DNA from: JACKOB01 sp024234575 | Lineage (GTDB): Bacteria > Pseudomonadota > Gammaproteobacteria > Pseudomonadales > Oleiphilaceae | Direction of reading: 5' to 3' | NCBI GenBank assembly: GCA_051208035.1 | Contig: JBPJFZ010000007.1 | Location: forward strand, 186,001 to 250,000 | DNA length: 64,000 nucleotides | Shown here: in pieces, positions 26,410 through 34,456 of the stretch | Position numbering within the stretch: position 1 is the first letter of the stretch | Layout: every line of letters begins with the position of its first letter | Position numbers and translations under genes: made by a program | The notes under the pieces: generated by a model | Told to the model about the DNA's origin: nothing | Databases searched by the model: none | Seen by the model: the letters and a program-made list of their open reading frames with translations, nothing else

Positions 26410-27597
26410 ATGACCAAAATGATCGTATTTGGTGAAGACTGGGGTGCTCACCCGAGTAGCACACAGCATTTGATGAAAAGCCTAAGCAATAAATATGAAA
26501 TCGTTTGGGTCAATTCGATAGGATTACGCAAACCCAAGCTGGATAGGCGTGATTTGGTCAGAGTTTTTAGCAAGTTGCGAAAGATATTTTCCCATTCAGC
26601 TGTAACAACTTCAGATCATGGAATCACCGTGGTTAACCCTTTGGTGATTCCCTGGCCTGGCAGTCGCATTGCCCGGTGGCTAAATGGTCATTTGCTGCGC
26701 CGGTGCTTGCGCCGTTATGTAAAGTCTGGCGAAGAGCTTGTGCTTTGGACATCATTACCCTCTGCTGTAGATGTGCTCGGCAAGTTAGGTGAAAGTATTG
26801 TCGTATATTATTGTGGTGATGACTTTTCGGCGTTGGCGGGGGTTGATCATCGGGCGGTAACAGCAATGGAAAAGGAGCTGATAAGGCGATCTGATTTGGT
26901 GCTGGTGGCCAGTGATCAGCTACACCAAAAATTTTCTGGTCGAATCACCCATGTCATTCCACATGGTGTTGATGTTCGATTGTTTTCGCAGGTTCAACCG
27001 CGGCCAAAAGATCTTCCCAGCGGTAAGCCCATCGCGGGCTTTTATGGCGCCTTTGCCGATTGGATTGATGTCCCCTTGCTGGTTGCGTTGGCGAAGCAGT
27101 GTGATGATTGGAACTTTGTCTTCGTTGGCCCCATATTAACGGATCCCCTTGCACTAAAAAGCTTACCCAATGTGTTTTTCTTAGGGGAAAAACCACATCA
27201 AAACTTGCCGGGTTACTCTCAACACTGGCAGGTATCGTTGCTTCCTTTTAAAGACTGTCCGCAAATACGTGCCTGTAATCCGCTGAAGCTGAGAGAATAT
27301 CTGGCGGCGGGAACGGCAATTGTCAGTGCGCCATTTCCAGCGTTAGACGAATATATCGATTCGGTTTATGTGGCCTATGATGCAGATACTTTTGCTGAAG
27401 CTATGCGTCGGTCACTGAGAGAGGAGCATCGGAAAGAGTCGATAGAGCAGTATTGTTTGAATAGTCTGCATCGGCAAATGCGGGTGAAAAATGAAAGTTG
27501 GGAAAGTCGTGCCGCCGAGGTAGAGCGCCTAATCCGCGCTCGTCTAGGAAGGCGTGGTGCATTGCAAAATGGCTTTGCAAGATGCGAACAAGTGTAA
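26410..27597 (+). CDS. Glycosyltransferase, GT-B fold (SypN-like)
   Basis: About 395 residues. It opens 'TKMIVFGEDWGAHPSSTQHL', with a domain containing 'SLPSAVDVLGKLGESIVVYYCGDD' and 'GRITHVIPHGVDVRLF' before the C-terminal domain ('PIAGFYGAFADWIDVPLL', 'PLKLREYLAAGTAIVSAPFPALDEY'). This pattern is that of family 1/4 glycosyltransferases in EPS clusters. AGGAG lies 7 nt before ATG 26410 (4 nt before ATG 26407). It is 60 bp after the acyltransferase. Its 3' end contains the enhancer sites for the next transcription unit. Confidence 0.85.
   Translation: MTKMIVFGEDWGAHPSSTQHLMKSLSNKYEIVWVNSIGLRKPKLDRRDLVRVFSKLRKIFSHSAVTTSDHGITVVNPLVIPWPGSRIARWLNGHLLRRCLRRYVKSGEELVLWTSLPSAVDVLGKLGESIVVYYCGDDFSALAGVDHRAVTAMEKELIRRSDLVLVASDQLHQKFSGRITHVIPHGVDVRLFSQVQPRPKDLPSGKPIAGFYGAFADWIDVPLLVALAKQCDDWNFVFVGPILTDPLALKSLPNVFFLGEKPHQNLPGYSQHWQVSLLPFKDCPQIRACNPLKLREYLAAGTAIVSAPFPALDEYIDSVYVAYDADTFAEAMRRSLREEHRKESIEQYCLNSLHRQMRVKNESWESRAAEVERLIRARLGRRGALQNGFARCEQV
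27562..27587. promoter_or_regulatory. Tandem LuxO/SypG-type enhancer sites within the end of the GT gene
   Basis: TTGCA-AGA-TGCGA at 27575-27587 (12/13 of TTGCA-N3-TGCAA) preceded by a weaker TTGCA-AAA-TGGCT at 27562-27574. They lie about 60 bp upstream of the promoter at 27647. Confidence 0.55.
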
Positions 27598-27646
27598 ATC
27601 CTATTTTGTGTGAATTATAAGTTATTGAATTTTATAAATTTAACTT

Positions 27647-27662
27647 TGGCACGAATATTGAT
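27647..27662 (+). promoter_or_regulatory. Sigma-54-type promoter of lipoprotein/Wzz/GT unit
   Basis: TGGCACG, N4, TTGAT. The -24 element is perfect, and the -12 element has GA instead of GC at the correct distance. It is followed after about 85 bp by the RBS of the lipoprotein gene. Confidence 0.7.
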
Positions 27663-27748
27663 TTGGTCATTGTATTGAGTTCGCCAGCAGGCGCACTGAT
27701 TGTAGTTATTTTACAAATGTCTTTGTTCGGCGCGATGAGGAGCATAAC

Positions 27749-28192
27749 GTGAATAGATTGTATCAACTTTCCCTTTTACTGCTGATCACCGTTTTTTTGC
27801 AAGCTTGTGCCACATCAAATGATCTGCGAGGACCAGAGCCTGTTTCCGCAGAGCAAACGCAAGCTATTAATGCGCGAATAAAGGCTTTGGCAGAAACTAA
27901 TCAAGCCAATATGGCTAGCTCGGAACTGCTGATACTAGACTATGGACTCGAAACAACTTCTTTACTTCGGGATCCACGTATTGTCGATTTAGTGATGATG
28001 GGGCAGGGCAGTCGTGTGCTGATTTCTTTTGCGACAGATAAAAGTGAAAAGCAGATGGCATTGATGCTAACCGCTGTTCGATTAAGCAAAGAGTTAGAAA
28101 AAATGCTGGTTGAGAACGAGGTGCGAGTCAGCACACATTATGATGCCAAGTCTAAGGGAAATGTTTTGCGTATTTCGCGGATACAGCCTTAA
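27749..28192 (+). CDS. Small lipoprotein of EPS operon
   Basis: 147 residues, starting at GTG with AGGAG 7 nt upstream. The signal peptide ends in lipobox 'FLQAC' (Cys about 21), so it should be a membrane-anchored lipoprotein. The mature part is a mixed alpha/beta domain ('SRVLISFATDKSEKQMALML') with no family I recognise. It is the first gene after a sigma-54-type promoter and just upstream of the chain-length gene, so it is probably an accessory export or assembly factor. Confidence 0.7.
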   Translation: MNRLYQLSLLLLITVFLQACATSNDLRGPEPVSAEQTQAINARIKALAETNQANMASSELLILDYGLETTSLLRDPRIVDLVMMGQGSRVLISFATDKSEKQMALMLTAVRLSKELEKMLVENEVRVSTHYDAKSKGNVLRISRIQP

Positions 28193-28265
28193 AAATTTTA
28201 ACAAATCGCTTGGTGACCTGCCTCAACAGCATCATCAGATCAGCACACCCTCAGGGATATTGGTA

Positions 28266-29723
28266 ATGAGAACACATATATTTTTAAATCTTCATCATTT
28301 AATTGCGGCGGCTTGGCGCAGGCGTTATGTGATTGTGGTGCCGGTATTAATTGTTCCTGTCCTGGCTTTAACTATTGGTGCGATGACGCCAAAGAAATAT
28401 CACAATCATACGACTGTGCTGATTCAGGAAACCACTAAGCTCAATCCTTTTCTGGCCGATTTTTCAGTTTCGACACAGCTAAAAGAAAGAATGGCTGCAC
28501 TCACGGCACTATTGCACAGCCGTCACATGTTGACAGAAGTAGCGCTGGAGTTGGGTTTTATCAATGACCCTGAGTCACGTGAGGCAGCTGCTGAAATAAA
28601 AAAACTCTCTGATGCGCTTTCTGTGTTATTGATCGGCTCCGATATGATTAAGCTGAATTACGTCAGTTATTCACCTGATCAGATGGAGCAAGTATTAACC
28701 GTTGTATCGAAATATTTTCTAGGAAAATTACTGGCGCCGGAGCGTTCTTCGATTGATGCATCAGAATCTTTTCTGGAAGAACAGCTAGCGCAGCAGCAGG
28801 CGTCATTACTGAAGGCAGAAACACGTTTGACAGAATTCAAAGCGGCAAATTCTGCGCGTTTACCGGATCAGTACAGTTTTGATGTGCAACAGTTGCGGGA
28901 TTCAGAAAAGCTGTTGCGGGAGAAGCAGACAGAGCTGGCTGGTGCTAAAGCGACGCTTAACTCACTGAATACGCAGGTGCTTAAAACCAACCCGATGCTG
29001 GCCTCCATTGAAGAGGAAATTATTCGCAAACGATCAGAGCTCACTTTATTGCGTTCGCGATATACCGACCGGCATAGTGCCGTCATTGCGGCCAGCAAGG
29101 CGCTTAGCCGGATCGAAAGCGAGCGAGAGGCGTTGCTTACTGAGGCGGGAGCGTTGACCTCTGGTGATGTGGAAAAGCTCTGGCAACTGGCGAGTAACAT
29201 GACCGTGAGCGACAGTGCTACTTCGACCCGTCCTCTATTGGTCTCTCAAATGGAAGCAATTGAGACGGCTAAATCGAAAGAGCGGCAGCTGGTAGAGGAA
29301 ACAGAGCAGCTGACAGTTGTGATAGCACAATTGAAGTCAAAGTTGGAAGTGTTTGCTGGAATTGAGCAGAGTATGCGCGAGTTGCAGCGTGATATCGCGA
29401 CCAAGCAGTCACTGTATGACGATTTTTTAAAACGTCACGAAATGGCCAAGGTAACGGGTGCATTGGGGCGTTTTGAAGAGAACGACCGGGTAAAAGTTAT
29501 TGACCGACCTTTCACGCCGAGAAGCCCGGTTAATTTGCCGTTGATTATCTATTTTGTTGCCGGCATTTTCGGCGGACTGTTTTTAGGTTGTGGACTGGCC
29601 TTGTTGTTGGAGATTTCTAATACCACCGTGATTCGTCGTGACATGGTAGAAAAACTCATCGGGGTGCCAGTATTGACCCGTTTACCCAGAGTGCCTGAGT
29701 CGGCGCTGTTGCAAATTGAATGA
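28266..29723 (+). CDS. Wzz/GNVR chain-length determinant protein (SypO-like)
   Basis: Polysaccharide co-polymerase that sets polymer length in the inner membrane, about 486 residues. It has an N-terminal TM helix (about 20-40, 'YVIVVPVLIVPVLALTIGA'), a long periplasmic coiled-coil region, then the C-terminal motif 'GRFEENDRVKVIDRPFTP' with 'RSPVNLPLIIY' and a second TM helix. The fusion to a tyrosine kinase seen in many relatives is absent; a separate CpsD-like ATPase is encoded at 36603. The start at 28266 places the TM helix at the usual distance. Longer frames from 28110 overlap the lipoprotein gene and lack an RBS. Confidence 0.9.
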   Translation: MRTHIFLNLHHLIAAAWRRRYVIVVPVLIVPVLALTIGAMTPKKYHNHTTVLIQETTKLNPFLADFSVSTQLKERMAALTALLHSRHMLTEVALELGFINDPESREAAAEIKKLSDALSVLLIGSDMIKLNYVSYSPDQMEQVLTVVSKYFLGKLLAPERSSIDASESFLEEQLAQQQASLLKAETRLTEFKAANSARLPDQYSFDVQQLRDSEKLLREKQTELAGAKATLNSLNTQVLKTNPMLASIEEEIIRKRSELTLLRSRYTDRHSAVIAASKALSRIESEREALLTEAGALTSGDVEKLWQLASNMTVSDSATSTRPLLVSQMEAIETAKSKERQLVEETEQLTVVIAQLKSKLEVFAGIEQSMRELQRDIATKQSLYDDFLKRHEMAKVTGALGRFEENDRVKVIDRPFTPRSPVNLPLIIYFVAGIFGGLFLGCGLALLLEISNTTVIRRDMVEKLIGVPVLTRLPRVPESALLQIE

Positions 29724-29770
29724 ACCGTTGCAAAGAGAATGAATCAGATTTAATCCCTTAGGAGAGTGTT

Positions 29771-30862
29771 ATGAAAAAGAACAATTCACGTGTGCATGTG
29801 CAAGTCGTTCAGCATTTATCTCCTGGGGGCATTGAAACCCTTAGTCTCGATTTGCATCAGTTTAGTCAGCCGGAGGTACAGGTTCACATTGTCAGTCTAG
29901 AGGGAAAAAAGGCGGAGATGCTGGCCCGCTGGCCTCGTTTGCACCCCTTTGCAGCGCAATTACATTTTTTAGATAAACCCAGTGGCGTGTCTGTCAATAC
30001 TATGTTCAAGCTCGCAGCTTTATTATTGAAATTGCGTGCCAATCTTGTCCATACGCATCACATTGGCCCCATGTTGTATGGCGGTATTGCAGCGCGCATG
30101 GCGGGGGTTCGTCGTCTGATTCACACCGAACATGATGCCTGGCATTTGGGTGATATCAGTCATCAAAAAATCGCTCAGCGTTGTGTGAAGTATCTTCGAC
30201 CTACCTTGGTGGCGGATGCGGATCTTGTCGCTAGCCATTTACGTGAGAAGGTACCGCAGGCAAAACCAAGCATTATTCACAATGGCATCGATACGAAACG
30301 ATTTTGTCCCGGTAATCAAGTCACGGCGAGAGTTAAGCTGGGCTTGCCACTGCAGGTCAGGGTGCTGGGCTGCGCTGCGAGAATGCATGCGGTGAAGGGG
30401 CATGATGTGCTGCTGGATGCGCTTTTCCGCCTGCCAGCGCATACCCATCTGGCGTTGGCGGGTAGTGGTGAGACAGAGCCTGCCATTCGGCAGCAAGTGA
30501 AAGATCTTAATTTGACAGACCGAGTCCACTTTCTTGGTCACATCGAGGATATGCCCGCATTTTACCGCGCTATTGATGTCTTTTGTTTGGCTTCCCATAA
30601 CGAAGGTATGCCACTTTCACCCCTCGAAGCGCAAGCCTGCGGCACTGCCGCGGTTTTGACCGACGTTGGTGCCTGTCGGGAAACGGTTTGCCCGCGGACA
30701 GGTTATATTGTGGCGCCGGGAGACTCTGTAGGGTTGGCGGCCGCTATCCAGAACGCGCTGCGGCAACGAGTGAATGTTTCGCCACGGCAGTTTGTGACCA
30801 GCCACCGTGATGTGAAAAAAATGGTTTCTCAATACGATGCGTTAGCAGGCCTGTCTTTGTAG
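29771..30862 (+). CDS. Glycosyltransferase family 4 (SypP-like)
   Basis: 363-residue GT-B enzyme. It has 'HLSPGGIETLSLDLH' at the N-terminus, 'SIIHNGIDTKRFCPG' at the domain hinge, and 'GHIEDMPAFYRAIDVFCLASHNEG' plus 'PLSPLEAQACGTAAVLTDVG' at the nucleotide-sugar site. Start ATG 29771 has AGGAG 7 nt upstream. It is 47 bp after the Wzz gene, in the same unit. Confidence 0.92.
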   Translation: MKKNNSRVHVQVVQHLSPGGIETLSLDLHQFSQPEVQVHIVSLEGKKAEMLARWPRLHPFAAQLHFLDKPSGVSVNTMFKLAALLLKLRANLVHTHHIGPMLYGGIAARMAGVRRLIHTEHDAWHLGDISHQKIAQRCVKYLRPTLVADADLVASHLREKVPQAKPSIIHNGIDTKRFCPGNQVTARVKLGLPLQVRVLGCAARMHAVKGHDVLLDALFRLPAHTHLALAGSGETEPAIRQQVKDLNLTDRVHFLGHIEDMPAFYRAIDVFCLASHNEGMPLSPLEAQACGTAAVLTDVGACRETVCPRTGYIVAPGDSVGLAAAIQNALRQRVNVSPRQFVTSHRDVKKMVSQYDALAGLSL

Positions 30863-30871
30863 CCGTGCTTC

Positions 30872-30889
30872 TTGCATCGCATTTTGCAA
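30872..30889. promoter_or_regulatory. LuxO/SypG-type enhancer site
   Basis: TCGCA-TTT-TGCAA at 30877-30889 (12/13 of the palindrome) with a further TTGCA half-site at 30872-30876. It lies about 52 bp upstream of the promoter at 30940. Confidence 0.65.
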
Positions 30890-30939
30890 AAAAGTAAAGG
30901 TTTTTTTCTTAAGTCTATGAAAAATATATTAAATATACA

Positions 30940-30955
30940 TGGCATGATAGCTGCT
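30940..30955 (+). promoter_or_regulatory. Sigma-54-type promoter of GT2/PGT fusion gene
   Basis: TGGCATGATAGCTGCT: TGGCA(C/T)G, N5, TGCT with exact GG-N10-GC spacing. The expected transcript start near 30965 excludes the in-frame GTG at 30958 and supports the ATG at 30991. Confidence 0.75.
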
Positions 30956-30990
30956 CTGTGAGTAGTACCACTTTAAATCGGGAGAGTCAC

Positions 30991-32814
30991 ATGACAATGT
31001 TGGTGCTAGTTATCGTATTAGTCGCGGGTTTTCTGGTGGTTTACCACCATGCCCTTTACCCGTTTCTGCTTAAAAGACTGGCGCTATCAGGCCGGGCTAA
31101 ACGCTTTGCAAAACCGGTCAATGCGCGTATTGACGATGCCGAACTGCCGCGAATTGTGGTGGTAATACCTTGCTATAACGAAGCGAAGATGATTGCTGAA
31201 AAAATGCGAAACTTTGCTTTTATTGACTATCCCGCCGATCGCTTTCAGGTCAGGTTTATTAACGATGGCTCTACAGACGAGACGGCGTCTACGTTTAGAA
31301 AGGTTATAACGGAGCCCGAGTTGCACGGGCTAGATGTGGTGTTGATTGATAACCAACGTAACAGAGGGAAAGTTGCCGTGATCAATGACGCCATGGGACA
31401 GATTGAGGCTGACCTGGTTGTGCTTTCAGATACTTCGGCGCTTATCTCGGTTGATGCATTTCGGATCATTGCCGCACATATGCAAGATGAATCAATAGGC
31501 GTCGTGGCAGGTACCTATCGATTTCTGGCGCCCGGTTCAGCAGGTGAAGAAGCCTACTGGGACTATCAAACAAAAATTAAAGTGATGGAAAGTGCGCTAG
31601 GGGCCGCCATCGGGGTCCATGGCGCTTTATATGCTATTCGCCGCAGTGCCTTTACGCCTTTACGTCCGGATACCATTAACGATGATTTTATTCTACCGAT
31701 GGAAATTGTCGGTAAAGGCTTTCGCTGTGTTTATGATCCGACTATCGTTGCGGTCGAGCTGGAGCAGGCTGATTTGTCTATGGATCAGAAGCGTCGTTTG
31801 CGGATTTCAGCAGGCAATGTGCAGCAAGTCGTGCGCTTATCTCATTTGCTCAACCCAAAGTTTGGTGCGATTGCCTTTAACTTTGCTTCCGGTAAGTTTC
31901 TGCGTGTAGTTATGCCGTTCTTGTTACTCATCGTGCTGTTCGGCTCAATCAGTCTCTCTGCAGAGTTTCAAATATTCTATATATTGATGCTGGCGCAGTT
32001 TGCGGTCTACGGCGTTGCCTTGGCTAGGCAGTTATTGCCTCAGCTTGCCTGGCCAAGAGCAATCAATCTCATCCATTATTTAGTCGCAGGGCATGCCAGC
32101 AATGGCATTGGGGCACTTTACTATCTGCTGAATCGCAAGACTCAAGGAGCCTGGAAGCGAGTTGAAGCGGCGAGCCGAACGGTGAGTTATATACCCGTTG
32201 GTATTTTGCTGGCGAAGCGGTTGTTTGATTTGCTATTTGCCAGTCTCGGTGTGTTGTTAACTGCACCACTCTGGCCATTGATAGCACTCATGATCAAACT
32301 AGAAAGCCCCGGTCCGATCTTCTTCCGGCAGTTGCGTGTTGGTCGCAGTATGCCTGACCGCACTGAGCTGTTTATGATGGTGAAGTTTAGAACGATGGTC
32401 GTGGATGCAGAAAAAGGCACAGGCGCTGTCTGGGCTGCGGTGAACGACCCGCGTATTACCCGTATAGGCAATTTTTTGCGAAAAACCCGTTTGGATGAGT
32501 TACCCCAGCTGCTGAATGTTATTCATGGTGATATGTCTCTGGTCGGTCCGAGACCAGAGCGCCCAGGCATCAGTCGTACGCTAGAAAACGCCATCCCTTT
32601 TTATGCTGAGCGAACTTACTTCGTGATGCCTGGCATTACAGGTCTGGCACAGATTAATCAGGGTTATGATACCTGTATAGAAGATGTTAAAAACAAGCTT
32701 CTTTATGATCATGCCTATGCTTTGTCATTAAGCAAGTTAAAGGCGTGGATCACCATGGATTGTACCGTTATTTTTAAAACCGTCTGGGTCATGGTGGCTG
32801 GACGAGGTCAGTAG
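30991..32814 (+). CDS. Fused GT2 glycosyltransferase and undecaprenyl-phosphate sugar transferase (SypQ-SypR-like)
   Basis: 607 residues. The N-terminal part is a membrane GT2: TM helix at 1-20, 'IVVVIPCYNEAKMIAEKM', 'FINDGSTDETAST', then more hydrophobic helices. The C-terminal ~210 residues form a complete bacterial sugar transferase (monotopic PGT) with 'KRLFDLLFASLGVLL', 'VKFRTMVVDAE', 'TRLDELPQLLNVIHGDMSLVGPRPE'. The PGT would start repeat-unit synthesis by transferring a phospho-sugar to undecaprenyl phosphate; the GT2 may add the next sugar. In V. fischeri these two activities are separate genes, sypQ and sypR. GGAG is 6-7 nt before the ATG. A strong terminator follows. Confidence 0.9.
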   Translation: MTMLVLVIVLVAGFLVVYHHALYPFLLKRLALSGRAKRFAKPVNARIDDAELPRIVVVIPCYNEAKMIAEKMRNFAFIDYPADRFQVRFINDGSTDETASTFRKVITEPELHGLDVVLIDNQRNRGKVAVINDAMGQIEADLVVLSDTSALISVDAFRIIAAHMQDESIGVVAGTYRFLAPGSAGEEAYWDYQTKIKVMESALGAAIGVHGALYAIRRSAFTPLRPDTINDDFILPMEIVGKGFRCVYDPTIVAVELEQADLSMDQKRRLRISAGNVQQVVRLSHLLNPKFGAIAFNFASGKFLRVVMPFLLLIVLFGSISLSAEFQIFYILMLAQFAVYGVALARQLLPQLAWPRAINLIHYLVAGHASNGIGALYYLLNRKTQGAWKRVEAASRTVSYIPVGILLAKRLFDLLFASLGVLLTAPLWPLIALMIKLESPGPIFFRQLRVGRSMPDRTELFMMVKFRTMVVDAEKGTGAVWAAVNDPRITRIGNFLRKTRLDELPQLLNVIHGDMSLVGPRPERPGISRTLENAIPFYAERTYFVMPGITGLAQINQGYDTCIEDVKNKLLYDHAYALSLSKLKAWITMDCTVIFKTVWVMVAGRGQ

Positions 32815-32853
32815 CGGACCTCTTTTTAAAGACATTAGTAGCCACGCTAAATC

Positions 32854-32884
32854 AAGGCCGTGATACCCGATCACGGCCTTTTTT
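32854..32884 (+). terminator. Rho-independent terminator after the plus-strand EPS block
   Basis: Perfect 10-bp stem AAGGCCGTGA / TCACGGCCTT with a 7-nt loop, continuing into T6. It lies 40 bp after the sugar transferase stop and insulates the signalling/export operon that follows. Confidence 0.92.
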
Positions 32885-32913
32885 AATTGCCGCGATATCG
32901 GTACTCCCAGCCC

Positions 32914-32939
32914 TCGCAAAATGCAATTGCAATTCGCAA
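32914..32939. promoter_or_regulatory. Two abutting LuxO/SypG-type enhancer sites
   Basis: TCGCA-AAA-TGCAA (32914-32926) directly followed by TTGCA-ATT-CGCAA (32927-32939). Each is 12/13 of TTGCA-N3-TGCAA. They end 62 bp before the promoter at 33000 and form the best enhancer pair in the locus. Confidence 0.75.
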
Positions 32940-32999
32940 CTCTCTCACCGAACCCCCTAATGATAAGTTGTAACATGTTGATATGTAACAACTAATAGT

Positions 33000-33015
33000 T
33001 GGCATGTCGGTTGCA
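33000..33015 (+). promoter_or_regulatory. Sigma-54-type promoter of the sypA-like operon
   Basis: TGGCATG, N4, TTGCA with exact GG-N10-GC spacing. It is a full consensus apart from one C/T change. The start is predicted near 33025, just before the RBS of the STAS gene. Confidence 0.85.
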
Positions 33016-33054
33016 AAGGTTATTAGGACAGTTAATCATTATCGGAGACAGAAA

Positions 33055-33387
33055 ATGAAAATGAACCAATACCCCTGTAACGATTACAGCGTTGTGGCGA
33101 TTGAAGGTGAGTTTGATGCCAAAGCCGTGGAGGACTGCCGTCAGGATTTACAAAACCTTGCCGGCAGCGCAGAAAAAGGACTGGTGTTTGATCTTTCAGA
33201 TGTGTCGTTTATGGATTCTTCCGGTATCGGAGCGTTGGTTTTTTTATTCAAACGACTCAGTGCGCAGAAGCGCAGTATGCATTTAATAGGGTTGACCGGT
33301 CAGCCTGCTCGTTTGGTCAATCTACTGAGAATTAACCAAACGATTGCGACCCATGACAGCATTAAAGCGTTTATGTCGATTCACTAG
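33055..33387 (+). CDS. sypA: STAS-domain anti-sigma-factor-antagonist-like protein (SypA-like)
   Basis: 110-residue single STAS domain. The phosphorylation site is intact: 'DVSFMDSSGIGALV' with Ser55 at the position of SpoIIAA Ser58. In V. fischeri, SypA phosphorylation state, set by SypE, decides whether biofilm polysaccharide is made. Here an HATPase/REC/PP2C protein (41642-43195) is the expected partner. GGAG lies 8 nt before the ATG. It is first gene of a long operon under the best sigma-54-type promoter in the window. The symbol is by family and position; orthology is inferred. Confidence 0.85.
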   Translation: MKMNQYPCNDYSVVAIEGEFDAKAVEDCRQDLQNLAGSAEKGLVFDLSDVSFMDSSGIGALVFLFKRLSAQKRSMHLIGLTGQPARLVNLLRINQTIATHDSIKAFMSIH

Positions 33388-33426
33388 TCTTTGTAACAAC
33401 TTCTGCGAGTAAATGGGAGAGAGTAT

Positions 33427-34398
33427 ATGACCAACGTCTATCGGCTCTTTGAAAAAGTCTTTCTAATGGTTCGGTCGGGTTCGATACTTGTCGCAATTAT
33501 GCTGGTTGGATGCACCGCCTGGCCTGACCAAAAAGGGGGGGGGGAGGCTGAAACGTTTGCCGGGAGCGACTATTACCTCGATGCGGTAGAGGCTGACCAG
33601 CGTGTCGCAATATTGAAGCAACAAGTCGAGTTTCTTGATGCGCAACTGGATGTATTGGTCATGCAGGGCGCAAGCGATTGTATCCCCGCAGCCATTCGGA
33701 ATCTGTCTTTGCAAAGCCAGCGGGTACGCAGAGAAATAGTGGCCGAACTCAACCGTGATGCCGCTAATGACCTGGTGATTTACCAGCATAGCTTGCGCGA
33801 AGTAAAGGCGAAGTTCTGGTATGTCGCCGCGAGAACGCATTGCCATCAGACGATGATTACTCAAGGAAAGACTCCCTTTGAGCGTCAATATTATGCTAGC
33901 AACCAGCCTGTTGAGGCGACCGCTGCCTCGCCGGTAGTTTCTGGTAAGCAGCTTTTGGCGATGACAATTCATTTTGATACTAGCCGCGCCGAAATAGCAG
34001 AGGGATATCTTCACCAACTCAATTGGTTAGCCCGCCACTTATCGCAAGAGATCGCAGAAATCACGATCATCGGTTATGCCGATAGCCGAGGCGAAGCGGA
34101 TGTCAATGGAGAGCTCTCGGCGTTGCGAGCCAACAATGTTGCGCAGCTGCTGCAGTCATTAGGGATCCAGCCAGAATGGATGACTGTCATGTCAGAAGGG
34201 GAATTCAAACCTGTGTTGAGAGAACAGAATGTTGTAGCACATGCCTTGAACCGCCGTGTAGATATTCTGATCAGTTCATCCCAAGCAAGAAATGAGGTGA
34301 TAGCGGAAGCGCCTGAAGCAGATGTGGCGCCTGTAACAGTAAAGCAGTGGGAGCGTTTACTGGCTCCACCTGGCGCACCGACCATGGTCGCAGACTAA
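33427..34398 (+). CDS. sypB: OmpA-family lipoprotein (SypB-like)
   Basis: 323 residues. The signal peptide ends in a lipobox 'IMLVGC' (Cys about 29). The C-terminal OmpA/peptidoglycan-binding domain (about 178-287) has 'IHFDTSRAEIAEGY', 'IIGYADSRGEADVNGELSALRANNV' and 'NRRVDILIS'. It would tie the outer membrane or export machinery to peptidoglycan. Directly after the lipobox region the gene contains a G10 tract (33535-33544, residues 37-40), a potential slippage site. It is the second gene of the operon, 39 bp after sypA, as in the V. fischeri order. Confidence 0.88.
   Translation: MTNVYRLFEKVFLMVRSGSILVAIMLVGCTAWPDQKGGGEAETFAGSDYYLDAVEADQRVAILKQQVEFLDAQLDVLVMQGASDCIPAAIRNLSLQSQRVRREIVAELNRDAANDLVIYQHSLREVKAKFWYVAARTHCHQTMITQGKTPFERQYYASNQPVEATAASPVVSGKQLLAMTIHFDTSRAEIAEGYLHQLNWLARHLSQEIAEITIIGYADSRGEADVNGELSALRANNVAQLLQSLGIQPEWMTVMSEGEFKPVLREQNVVAHALNRRVDILISSSQARNEVIAEAPEADVAPVTVKQWERLLAPPGAPTMVAD
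33535..33544 (+). repeat. A5-G10 homopolymer tract inside the OmpA-lipoprotein gene
   Basis: Ten G residues directly after five A residues, in frame as GGG-GGG-GGG-G at codons 37-40 of 323. Gain or loss of one G would frameshift the gene soon after the lipid anchor. It is the longest homopolymer I noticed in the window. Confidence 0.7.
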
Positions 34399-34456
34399 TA
34401 ATGCGCGCAGTACTCGTGCCCAGTACTTTTTTCGAATCAACTTAAAGGTAATGACC

